The translations under genes were made by a program, and so were the position numbers. The notes beneath the pieces are model-generated. The model did no database searches. It saw only the letters and a list, made by a program, of their open reading frames with translations, and was not told the origin of the DNA. Positions 1-5,696 of a DNA stretch of 6,682 nt are shown here, piece after piece (within the stretch, counting starts at the first letter, position 1; each line of letters starts with the position of its first letter). The stretch is from NCBI GenBank assembly GCA_937873165.1, contig CALMVH010000161.1:1-6682 (forward strand), read 5' to 3'. This stretch comes from an uncultured Rhodospirillales bacterium. GTDB taxonomy: Bacteria; Pseudomonadota; Alphaproteobacteria; CALMVH01.

Positions 1-1098
1 AACCACCTGGACGCGGAGTCGGTTGCCTGGCTGGAACGCACCCTGCGCGAGTACGCGGGGGCGGTGGTGATGGTGACGCACGACCGCTACTTCCTCGACA
101 ACGTGACCGGCTGGATCCTTGAGATCGACCGTGGCAAATGCATGCCCTACGAGGGCAACTATTCCGCCTGGATAGACCAGAAGCAGAAGCGCATGGAGCA
201 GGAGAAGGGCGAGGAAGCGGGCCGGCAAAAGACGCTGGCTTCCGAACTCGACTGGATCCGCGCCAGCCCGAAGGCCCGCCAGACCAAGAGCAAGGCCCGC
301 ATCACCGCCTACGAAACCCTGCTGGCGCAGAGCAACAGCGCCGCCAACGACACGGCGCAGATCGTGATCCCGACCCCGCCGCGCCTGGGCGACATCGTGG
401 TCGAGGCCGACGCCTTGAAGAAGGCTTTCGGCGACCGGTTGCTGATCGATGGGCTGGAGTTCAAGCTGCCGCCGGGCGGCATCGTCGGCGTGAGCGGGCC
501 GAACGGCGCGGGCAAGACCACGCTGTTCCGCATGATCACCGGGCAGGAACAGCCCGACGGCGGCACCTTCAAGGTGGGTGAAACCGTGGTCATGGGCTAT
601 GTCGACCAGAGCCGCGACGCGCTAGATGCCAAAAAATCCGTGTGGGAAGAGATTTCGGAAGGGCAGGAAATCATCGAGCTTGGCAAGCGGTCGATGCCCA
701 GCCGCGCCTATGTCTCCGCGTTCAACTTCAAGGGCTCGGACCAGCAAAAGAAGGTGGGACAGCTTTCGGGCGGCGAGCGCAACCGCGTGCACCTGGCGAA
801 GATGCTGAAGTCGGGTGCGAACCTGCTGCTGCTGGACGAGCCGACCAATGACCTGGATGTCGACACGCTGCGCGCGCTGGAAGAGGCGCTGAACAATTTC
901 GCGGGCTGCGCCGTCGTCATCAGCCACGATCGCTGGTTCCTCAACCGCATCGCGACCCATATCCTGGCTTTCGAGGGCGACAGCCAGGTGGTATGGATCG
1001 AGGGCGATTACGAAACCTACGAAGCCGACAAGCGCCGCCGCCTCGGCGCCGCCGCCGACCAGCCCCACCGGATCAAGTACCGGCCGATCCGGCGGTGA
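1..1098 (+). CDS. ettA: Energy-dependent translational throttle protein EttA (ABC-F ATPase), C-terminal part
   Basis: The reading frame is open from base 1, so the 5' end is outside the window; 365 residues remain of a family usually near 555. Residues 1-4 (NHLD) are the tail of the first Walker B/D-loop, followed by the first H-loop THDRYF (26-31). A charged K/R/E-rich linker (about 61-115) is the P-site tRNA-interacting region of ABC-F proteins. The second ATPase domain is complete: Walker A GPNGAGKTT (166-174), signature LSGGE (255-259), Walker B LLLLDEPTND (275-284) with catalytic Glu280, and H-loop SHDRWF (308-313). The C-terminus RIKYRPIRR matches the EttA ending. From family knowledge, EttA binds the ribosomal E site and gates entry into the elongation cycle according to the ATP/ADP ratio; it is cytosolic and has no membrane domain. 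EttA is preferred over other ABC-F paralogs because of the NHLDAESVAWLE start and the conserved linker. No clear terminator hairpin follows the TGA stop. Confidence 0.95.
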   Translation, partial: NHLDAESVAWLERTLREYAGAVVMVTHDRYFLDNVTGWILEIDRGKCMPYEGNYSAWIDQKQKRMEQEKGEEAGRQKTLASELDWIRASPKARQTKSKARITAYETLLAQSNSAANDTAQIVIPTPPRLGDIVVEADALKKAFGDRLLIDGLEFKLPPGGIVGVSGPNGAGKTTLFRMITGQEQPDGGTFKVGETVVMGYVDQSRDALDAKKSVWEEISEGQEIIELGKRSMPSRAYVSAFNFKGSDQQKKVGQLSGGERNRVHLAKMLKSGANLLLLDEPTNDLDVDTLRALEEALNNFAGCAVVISHDRWFLNRIATHILAFEGDSQVVWIEGDYETYEADKRRRLGAAADQPHRIKYRPIRR

Positions 1099-1100
1099 GG

Positions 1101-1373
1101 ATGGACTTTATTACATATTATAGTGACTCGAATGAAAATCGGGATTGGGCTTAAGAGTGTGCCAGAAAGTGGAAAAATGATTATTATCGACGTCGCAAAC
1201 ACATTTTTTAGAAGGAGAGAACATTAGGGATTGCTAAGCGGGACAAATATCAGTGTCGCCGTTGTGACAAGAAGAATGTTGATCTGGAAACTCATCATTG
1301 TTACTATAGAGAATATCCAGACGGACTTATGGCCGTTCCATGGGACTACCCAGATAAATCACTTATTGAGTGA
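1101..1373 (+). pseudogene. Decayed HNH-type endonuclease-like gene
   Basis: One frame starting at ATG 1101, two bases after the ettA stop and preceded by GGTGAGG, reads as protein-like sequence but is broken by TAA at 1152-1154, TAG at 1209-1211 and TGA at 1371-1373. The best-preserved part (1212-1370) reads AKRDKYQCRRCDKKNVDL, then ETHHCYY, then VPWDYPDKSLIE. This layout (R-D-x-Y-x-C-x2-C, an HH pair about 13 residues after the second Cys, then a W-[DE]-Y-P-D motif) is that of small HNH-type zinc-binding proteins, in which a second C-x2-C normally follows. Here the frame ends before that second pair, so the zinc site and the fold would be incomplete. The base composition is clearly more AT-rich than ettA, which suggests acquired DNA. 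I infer a non-functional relic. A read-through product is unlikely because the stops are of three different types. Confidence 0.6.
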
Positions 1374-1380
1374 ATCAATC

Positions 1381-1533
1381 ATGGGCTCTGCATTCGAAGC
1401 GGATATTAAGCTTGCAACAGAAGCTTTAGCTTGAGCCGTTAAGCACCCTGGTCGGTTTCAAAAACTGATAGATACATACCTAAAAAGTGAAGAAGGGCAA
1501 AAAGTTCGCAGACCGTATACGAAGCAATCTTAG
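1381..1533 (+). pseudogene. Protein-coding remnant with internal TGA, family unknown
   Basis: A different frame from the HNH relic reads MGSAFEADIKLATEALA (1381-1431). It meets TGA at 1432-1434 and continues in the same frame as AVKHPGRFQKLIDTYLKSEE and GQKVRRPYTKQS before TAG at 1531-1533. The amphipathic, helix-like composition on both sides of the single stop suggests one former coding segment, with TGA perhaps derived from TGG. It may be the frameshifted C-terminus of the preceding HNH-like gene or part of a separate gene; I recognise no family. The final TAG lies inside the CTTAG sequence duplicated by the adjacent palindromic element, so the fragment abuts the insertion point. AT-rich composition matches the HNH relic, supporting a shared origin. 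Coding origin is an inference from residue pattern only. Confidence 0.4.
1529..1533. repeat. Left copy of CTTAG target-site duplication
   Basis: CTTAG immediately left of the 148-bp element; the same pentamer follows its right end at 1682-1686. It also provides the TAG that ends the upstream coding remnant. Confidence 0.55.
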
Positions 1534-1560
1534 TGACCGTTTGAGAATACCCCCATCACC

Positions 1561-1588
1561 GTCATACCGGGCGAAGGCCCGGTATCCA
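1561..1588 (+). repeat. REP-type hairpin, left copy
   Basis: Perfect 7-bp stem ACCGGGC (1566-1572) and GCCCGGT (1577-1583) around a GAAG loop, flanked by GTCAT and ATCCA. It has the form of a dispersed extragenic palindrome. It is the inverted counterpart of the hairpin at 1625-1653 inside the same mobile element. Confidence 0.7.
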
Positions 1589-1601
1589 GCTCTAAAAGAG
1601 C
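1589..1601. repeat. Small central hairpin of the element
   Basis: GCTCT (1589-1593) and AGAGC (1597-1601) form a perfect 5-bp stem with an AAA loop, lying between the two larger REP hairpins of the mobile element. Confidence 0.45.
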
Positions 1602-1624
1602 GTGCCGCTATACAGGTTCAGAGA

Positions 1625-1653
1625 TGGATTCCGGCCCTTCGGCCGGAATGACA
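1625..1653 (-). repeat. REP-type hairpin, right (inverted) copy
   Basis: Perfect 9-bp stem ATTCCGGCC (1628-1636) and GGCCGGAAT (1641-1649) around CTTC. Read on the minus strand it gives GTCATTCCGG...CCGGAATCCA, matching the left copy with a few paired changes. This indicates that the two arms have diverged while keeping base pairing. Confidence 0.7.
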
Positions 1654-1681
1654 GGATGGAATACGCATTCTCAAACGGTCA

Positions 1682-1686
1682 CTTAG
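1682..1686. repeat. Right copy of CTTAG target-site duplication
   Basis: CTTAG immediately right of the element, identical to 1529-1533. A five-base match can arise by chance, but its exact position at both repeat ends supports a real duplication. Confidence 0.55.
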
Positions 1687-1717
1687 CCTTGCAAAAAATT
1701 TCCGACCGGCAGATTTC

Positions 1718-2122
1718 ATGTACCACGGCAGTCCGGTCGACGACATCGAAGTCCTCGAGCCCCGCGCGGAGTCGACGTTCGGCATCGAAGGCGCGGAAGC
1801 CTACGCGCGTGTCTTCGCGTCCAATAACCCGGCCTATGCGGCGGGTCACGGGTTTCGCTGGCCGCGTGGGGTTGATTTCGGTCTGGATCATGCCGGGGGA
1901 CCTGTCACGCTTCGGGTTTCTGCCGGTTCGGCGCAGTGTCTCGAGCAGCCGCTTTTCCTGTACGTGCTGCCCAGGGATGGTTTCGAACTTGCGCCTCACA
2001 TCCAGCCTGCCGGGTATAATTACGCGATAGACCATTCTGTGCGTCCGTTGCGAATAGAGCGCTTCACGAGTGTGCGCGCCGCAGCCGAGTTCTATGGTGG
2101 TGTCGTCGAGGTTACAGAGTAA
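1718..2122 (+). CDS. Hypothetical protein, possibly ADP-ribosyltransferase-like fold
   Basis: The product is 134 residues, with no signal peptide or membrane segment. The N-terminus MYHGSP (1-6) followed by VFASNNPAYA (32-41) and GPVTLRV (61-67) resembles small uncharacterised proteins with the core of the ADP-ribosyltransferase/RNA 2'-phosphotransferase fold, where an early Y-H-G-S strand and a later [VI]-[FY]-A-[ST] strand line the NAD pocket. The fold is inferred from these motifs only; a catalytic Glu cannot be assigned. The ATG at 1718 has no convincing ribosome-binding site, and the frame is open upstream to 1652, across the right end of the mobile element, without another ATG. The original promoter or 5' end may therefore have been altered by the insertion 36 bp upstream. 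Composition matches the GC-rich host. It lies upstream of the DUF3072 gene on the same strand. The antisense frame over 1679-2035 looks like a shadow. Confidence 0.65.
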   Translation: MYHGSPVDDIEVLEPRAESTFGIEGAEAYARVFASNNPAYAAGHGFRWPRGVDFGLDHAGGPVTLRVSAGSAQCLEQPLFLYVLPRDGFELAPHIQPAGYNYAIDHSVRPLRIERFTSVRAAAEFYGGVVEVTE

Positions 2123-2164
2123 TCGGATTTGCGCGCCGTCCGCTCAACCTACCCTCACCCCAGT

Positions 2165-2184
2165 CTCTCCCCAATGAGGGAGAG
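2165..2184. terminator. CTCTCCC/GGGAGAG hairpin between small genes
   Basis: CTCTCCC (2165-2171) pairs with GGGAGAG (2178-2184) around AATGA. The right arm is followed by GGAGAAAAG rather than a T-tract, so it is not a classical intrinsic terminator on the plus strand. The surrounding CCTCACCCC...GGGAGAGGGAG resembles a dispersed intergenic repeat common in GC-rich proteobacteria. It sits 43 bp after the preceding stop and could end that transcript or act as an RNA-stabilising repeat. Confidence 0.4.
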
Positions 2185-2231
2185 GGAGAAAAGTTCAGGA
2201 ACAAACCGGGCACACTAGCGTTATATCGGGC

Positions 2232-2465
2232 ATGAATACGAACCCGAAAACCGATCCCGCGCCGGAAGGCACTCATACCAACACCGTCAAGAACCCGGAC
2301 GACTGGACGACCGGCGACGAGACCATGACCGGGGCGCAGGCGTCTTACCTGAAAACACTTTCGGAAGAAGCGGGCGAACCCTTCGACGAGACGCTGAACA
2401 AGGCGGAAGCCTCCAAGCGGATCGACGCGTTGCAGGCTGCCACCGGACGCGGCAAAAATCACTAG
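2232..2465 (+). CDS. DUF3072 domain-containing protein
   Basis: A 77-residue acidic soluble protein. Residues 22-73 carry the DUF3072 pattern: PDDWTTGDETMTGAQASYLK, then a helix with EEAGEPFDETLNKAEASKRID and an A-T-G-R-G ending. The first 20 residues are Pro/Thr/Asn-rich and probably disordered. The function of the family is unknown; the conserved 'T-x-A-Q-x-x-Y-L-x-x-L ... L-x-K-x-x-A-S-x-x-I' layout is also seen in small SAP-like helical proteins, but that link is only a suggestion. ATG 2232 is the only reasonable start; the ribosome-binding site (CGGG) is weak. Its TAG stop (2463-2465) overlaps the stop codon of the opposing gene in the palindrome CTAG, so the two genes converge with no spacer. 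Confidence 0.85.
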   Translation: MNTNPKTDPAPEGTHTNTVKNPDDWTTGDETMTGAQASYLKTLSEEAGEPFDETLNKAEASKRIDALQAATGRGKNH

Positions 2466-3337
2466 AACAGGCGCTCGGTTGATCCGAGCGCCAGCAGGTG
2501 GTCGTCTACCGTCATCACGTAGGCGCCCGCCATTTCATCGGTGATCGTGACTGTTGGATTCCACGGGTTGCGTCCGTCGTTGATCAGATGATCCGGAAGA
2601 CCGAGGCGAACGGGACCCCGTTCACCTCGCAGCGCTGCCTGCCAAGCCAGCGAGGTCTTACCGAATTGCTGGCTGTCCGAGCCATCCATGCGAACGGATT
2701 TGTAGAGATCGAGCAGCGTACCCCGCTCGATCTCGGAAGGAATCACATGCCTGGCGTTGGCGGCGGCAAGAACGGTCGAGGCGTAGGGCGGACTGTCGAT
2801 CCCCGGAGCAACGATCACGCTATGCGCATTTGCCAGTTGAAGGGTTGCAATCGCGCGGAGCGAGGCAAGGTCCTGGTCAGGAGTCGCCCGCGCTTTATCG
2901 CTGACGCTTGCCTGGTGCAGCGAATCGCCACCCGTGTCGATGCCGTACACTGCGTCGACATCGCCGAAATCCTGCAAGGCACGACGCAGACGGCTCGGCA
3001 ACGTGCCGTCCTGGCTGTCGATCACCAGATAGGTGGGAAAGCCCAGCTCGGCTGGAATGGCTTCCAGAAACCGGCCCGATCCCGTGCTGTACCGCGTGAT
3101 GCGGATGACACCGCCGCAGACCTCGCCGCCATGGTTCGCGACGGTGCGGGCCTCGCCGATGGCGCCGGAGGCAGATTGCGATCCCGTCCTGTGCGCGCGG
3201 ATCGATACAACGCAGGCCGATCGGCCCGACAATGTCGCCAGCATGGCCGCTTGCACGCAGTCGGACCCGCCGCCTACCCCCACGAAGGCGAGACGTTCAC
3301 CTTCGAACATCTGCGCGAACGACAGTTCAGGCAGCAT
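2462..3337 (-). CDS. DUF1152-like protein with glycine-rich nucleotide-binding-type loop
   Basis: 291 residues, soluble. The N-terminus has a strand followed by a glycine loop, LAFVGVGGGSDCVQAA (16-31), as in Rossmann-like folds. Then come YLVIDSQDG (103-111), YGIDTGGDSL (131-140), TPDQDLASL (152-160) and VIVAPGID (174-181). The sequence of a G-G-G-[SD]-D loop, a [GV]-[IV]-D-x-G-G-D-[SV]-L strand, a [TS]-P-x-x-D helix start and a [FA]-x-[AP]-G-x-D strand fits DUF1152, whose biochemical role is unknown. The assignment is from motifs, not a search. The start ATG has a strong ribosome-binding site, AGGGGAG at spacing 6, and overlaps the 3' end of the upstream gene by 11 bp. This indicates translational coupling and a shared function with it. 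The stop codon TAG overlaps the opposing DUF3072 stop. Confidence 0.7.
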   Translation of the reverse strand: MLPELSFAQMFEGERLAFVGVGGGSDCVQAAMLATLSGRSACVVSIRAHRTGSQSASGAIGEARTVANHGGEVCGGVIRITRYSTGSGRFLEAIPAELGFPTYLVIDSQDGTLPSRLRRALQDFGDVDAVYGIDTGGDSLHQASVSDKARATPDQDLASLRAIATLQLANAHSVIVAPGIDSPPYASTVLAAANARHVIPSEIERGTLLDLYKSVRMDGSDSQQFGKTSLAWQAALRGERGPVRLGLPDHLINDGRNPWNPTVTITDEMAGAYVMTVDDHLLALGSTERLF

Positions 3338-4532
3338 CGATCTCTCCCCTTGCAGCCCGGCGCGCCAGCCATCCCAGATCGAGGGTCACGACCGGTTCCC
3401 GCTCCAATGGATCAAGCGCTTGGCGCACGGTGCGGTATTGTTCGGCAAAGCGCCCCAAGGCCCATCGCAGTCCCGTTTCGAACCGGCCCGTGGCCTTGAT
3501 GGCGTTGGCGATCACAGCGGGAGCGTAGTACAGCAGGATGCCTGGCCGTTCGGGTCTTCCCGGCTCGTTCAACTCCCGCGCCAGCGTGTCGCGTTCATCA
3601 GGGGCGAGAGAACGCCACACAGCTTGGATAAAGCCACCCTCCTCCCCAGTGAAGCTACGGGATAAACCCGCGATGCGGCCCAGCACGAAAGCGTCCGGCT
3701 CCTCGGGCCGCATGCCGACAGCCTCTCCCCGTCGCGCGATGAACCGCTCATACGCGCGCTCGCGCGGCACCCGCATCAGCTCCTCCATTGCCGCCTGGTA
3801 CGAGAACAGGGTGTCCTCTGTCATCAGGAGCGAGACATCGTTGCGGACATGCCCGGCGGCGCCCGCGAAATCGTACAGCTCGGCAATCAGCCGCAGGCGG
3901 CGGGCCTTTTCGCCGATTGCCTGGATCCCGGTCAAGCTGGCCGGCAGGCTTTCGCCCTGGACCATCTGCCCCAGATTGAAATGGGCGCACAGCCCGTCGC
4001 GGTATAGCAGCTGCTGTTCCGCCGTCAGCCTTCGCAACCCGGAAAACAAGCCGGGCTGCCGGTCAACCAGTTCGGCCAGCAACAAATCGTGGTCGGATGC
4101 GCGGTGGCCGGTGAGGTTCGCGTGATGGTCGATCATCGCCTGCGTCTTGCCCAGGTCGTTGCAGGCCAGCGCATACAGCACGAACTCGACATCTTCGGGC
4201 GCAGGCGCTTGTTGGCAGGTGAAATGGCGCAGCCCTGTAAAGGCCGCAGGGGCAAGAAAAGGAAAGGCCGAAGCGTCGCCGTTCAACACGGCCCTGAACA
4301 GCAACAATCCGACGAACGTCCGCTCTGCCTCGATGGCGGTTTCATCGACGGGGATGCCGTCGAACACCCTGGCGGCAAGCGAGCCCGGCTCAAGGCGAGG
4401 ATTGCCTTCCGGCGAAGCTTTGGCGGGCCCGGCCAGCAGTGCTGTTTCCGGATACCGCGTGACCACTGCCTTCAGGAACGGCACATCGGGCCATGCCAGG
4501 ATTTCATCGATGGAGGCCGTGCCGGAATCCAT
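3327..4532 (-). CDS. Hypothetical helical protein with a degenerate HD-like motif
   Basis: I do not recognise the family. From the ATG at 4532 the product has 401 residues, mostly alpha-helical, without signal peptide or membrane segments. Residues 113-160 read as a helix ending ALACNDLGKT, then DHHANLTGHRASDHDLLLAE. This resembles an HD phosphohydrolase core (HDLGK, then GH and HD) with the first His of the HD pair replaced by Asn. A later LYDFAGAAGH (219-228) could supply other ligands. That link is speculative, and a non-enzymatic role is equally possible. The frame stays open to 4682 with other ATGs at 4559 and 4682. I chose 4532 because it has AGG at spacing 8 and leaves room for a divergent promoter; 4682 would run into the phosphate transporter gene. 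It is the first gene of a two-gene operon, and its end overlaps the DUF1152-like start by 11 bp. Confidence 0.75.
   Translation of the reverse strand: MDSGTASIDEILAWPDVPFLKAVVTRYPETALLAGPAKASPEGNPRLEPGSLAARVFDGIPVDETAIEAERTFVGLLLFRAVLNGDASAFPFLAPAAFTGLRHFTCQQAPAPEDVEFVLYALACNDLGKTQAMIDHHANLTGHRASDHDLLLAELVDRQPGLFSGLRRLTAEQQLLYRDGLCAHFNLGQMVQGESLPASLTGIQAIGEKARRLRLIAELYDFAGAAGHVRNDVSLLMTEDTLFSYQAAMEELMRVPRERAYERFIARRGEAVGMRPEEPDAFVLGRIAGLSRSFTGEEGGFIQAVWRSLAPDERDTLARELNEPGRPERPGILLYYAPAVIANAIKATGRFETGLRWALGRFAEQYRTVRQALDPLEREPVVTLDLGWLARRAARGEIDAA
3344..3350 (-). promoter_or_regulatory. Shine-Dalgarno AGGGGAG for the DUF1152-like gene
   Basis: On the minus strand AGGGGAG lies 6 nt before the ATG whose codon occupies 3335-3337. 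It is the strongest ribosome-binding site seen in the window and lies inside the coding end of the upstream gene, supporting this start and independent re-initiation. Confidence 0.75.
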
Positions 4533-4613
4533 AGTGTTTGCCTGCGGACTGGAGTACATGATCGCCGAGTTCGAGTTCGCAGCGACAGTACCCGCCAAAC
4601 GACGGTCGACACA
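4533..4613. promoter_or_regulatory. Divergent intergenic region, putative promoters for both flanks
   Basis: 81 bp separate the start of the minus-strand operon from the phosphate transporter start, so both promoters must lie here or inside the neighbouring coding ends. I see no convincing -35/-10 pair and no clear repeated CTGTCAT-type Pho box. If the operon starts at the alternative ATG 4559 the gap shrinks to 54 bp. Confidence 0.35.
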
Positions 4614-5696
4614 ATGCAGCACATCCTTCTCTGGTTCGCGCTGTTTCTCGCCCTGGGATTCGAGTTCATCAACGGATTCCACGATACCGCAAACGCGGTC
4701 GCGACCGTTATCTACACCCGTTCGCTGAAGCCGGTGCAGGCGGTGCTGTGGTCAGGTGCGTGGAACCTGATCGGCGCCTTGAGCTCGTCGGGGGCGGTCG
4801 CCTACGCGATCATCACGCTGCTGCCGCCCGATCTGATGAACAGCCATACAATCCCGGGCGTTGTGGTGATCTTTTCCTTCCTGATTTCCGCCATCATCTG
4901 GAACCTGGGCACGTGGTATTTCGGCCTGCCGATCTCAAGCTCGCATACCCTGATCGGCGCGATCGTGGGTGTCGGGCTTGCCGCCTCGGCCATCCTGCCC
5001 GCCGGCGGCCCGGAACACGGGATCAACTGGCACGAGGTGTGGCTGGTGCTGCTATCGCTGCTGGTCTCGCCCCTCATCGGGTTCGGCTTGAGTTTCGGTT
5101 TGATGAAGGCCGCCCGCCATTGGCTGAAGGGCCGTGACGCCGCACCCGCCGAACAGTCGGACACACCGCCGCCGGTGCGCATGCGGGCGCTGCTGCTGCT
5201 GACGTCGATGGGCGTCAGCTTCGCGCACGGATCCAACGATGGGCAGAAGGGCATGGGCATCGCCATGCTGATCTTGTTCGGCCTGTTTCCGCAAGCCTAC
5301 AAGCTGGACCCCGCCACCAGCGCCATTCCATTCTGTGTCAAGGGCATCGTTGCCATCATGCTGGGCCTTGGCACGCTGGTGGGGTGGAAGCGCGTGGTGA
5401 CCACCATTGGCGAACGCATCGGGCGCGAGCACATGACCTACCGCCAGGGTGCGGTCGCCGAGCTGATCGCGATGCTGACGATCCTTGCCAGCGACCGTTT
5501 CGGGCTGCCGGTGAGCACCACGCATGTGCTGTCGAGCGGTGTTGCGGGCACCATGCTGGCGAACCACTCGGGCGTTCAGGCGAAAACCATCCGTTCGATT
5601 GCGCTCGCCTGGGTGCTGACGCTGCCGGTCTGCGTGCTGCTGGGCGCGGCGATCGTCAGCGCAATGCTGGTGTTCGGGCTAAGGCTGGTGGGCTAA
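4614..5696 (+). CDS. Inorganic phosphate transporter, Pit family (compact)
   Basis: A 360-residue inner-membrane protein with about ten hydrophobic segments. It imports phosphate (as a metal-phosphate complex in well-studied members) using the ion gradient. The two inverted halves each carry a family signature: GFHDTANAVAT (21-31) with GLPISSSHTLIGA (104-116), and FAHGSNDGQKG (203-213) with GLPVSTTHVLSSGVAGT (297-313). A short hydrophilic loop (about 171-190) separates the halves. Sequence matches E. coli PitA/PitB well. However, the product is much shorter than their about 500 residues, chiefly because the long soluble insert after the second signature (near residue 224-243 here) is absent. 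Start ATG 4614 gives the expected N-terminus just before the first membrane helix. Further upstream the frame is antisense to the neighbouring gene. No strong ribosome-binding site precedes it. No DUF47/PhoU-like partner is adjacent. Its TAA stop overlaps the opposing gene's stop. Confidence 0.93.
   Translation: MQHILLWFALFLALGFEFINGFHDTANAVATVIYTRSLKPVQAVLWSGAWNLIGALSSSGAVAYAIITLLPPDLMNSHTIPGVVVIFSFLISAIIWNLGTWYFGLPISSSHTLIGAIVGVGLAASAILPAGGPEHGINWHEVWLVLLSLLVSPLIGFGLSFGLMKAARHWLKGRDAAPAEQSDTPPPVRMRALLLLTSMGVSFAHGSNDGQKGMGIAMLILFGLFPQAYKLDPATSAIPFCVKGIVAIMLGLGTLVGWKRVVTTIGERIGREHMTYRQGAVAELIAMLTILASDRFGLPVSTTHVLSSGVAGTMLANHSGVQAKTIRSIALAWVLTLPVCVLLGAAIVSAMLVFGLRLVG

Larger units (their letters stand above)
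1534..1681. mobile_element. MITE-like non-autonomous palindromic element (148 bp)
   Basis: The ends are perfect 15-bp inverted repeats, TGACCGTTTGAGAAT (1534-1548) and ATTCTCAAACGGTCA (1667-1681). The identical pentamer CTTAG directly flanks both sides (1529-1533 and 1682-1686), as expected of a target-site duplication. The inverted similarity continues inward beyond the ends: each arm has a CCATC motif and then a REP-type hairpin core in opposite orientation. Almost the whole element could therefore fold into one long stem. There is no transposase in the element or the window, so mobilisation would have to be in trans by an unidentified transposase. The outer AG/CT pair also matches, so a 17-bp repeat without duplication is an alternative boundary reading. 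Confidence 0.75.

Noticed and set aside
622..1068. Minus-strand frames inside ettA
   Set aside because: Antisense to strongly conserved ABC ATPase motifs and without independent features.
1099..1533. Suppressed or recoded stops (selenocysteine or alternate code) in the HNH-like region
   Set aside because: TAA, TAG and TGA all occur, the zinc site is incomplete and intact neighbouring genes use normal stops; decay is simpler.
1534..1681. CRISPR-like array from the repeated hairpins
   Set aside because: Only two copies, in inverted orientation, with no regular spacers; the layout is that of a palindromic element.
1679..2035. Minus-strand open frame opposite the ART-like gene
   Set aside because: Arg-rich without domain-like pattern, while the plus-strand frame shows coherent motifs; treated as a shadow.
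2498..3499. Long plus-strand open frame of 333 codons opposite the DUF1152-like gene
   Set aside because: It is antisense to two minus-strand genes with recognisable motifs and a good ribosome-binding site. Its translation is Arg/Ala/Gly-rich with no domain pattern, as expected for a high-GC shadow.
4089..4613. Upstream extension of the Pit gene to an earlier ATG
   Set aside because: This part is antisense to the helical-protein gene and gives a basic, low-complexity extension not seen in Pit proteins. ATG 4614 gives the family's normal N-terminus.
4533..4682. N-terminal extension of the helical-protein gene to ATG 4682
   Set aside because: It would overlap the 5' end of the Pit gene on the opposite strand and remove the divergent promoter space. 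The extra residues are polar and unlike the rest.
5052..5567. Minus-strand His/Gln/Arg-rich frame inside the Pit gene
   Set aside because: The composition is that of the complement of a membrane-protein gene; no start context or domain.
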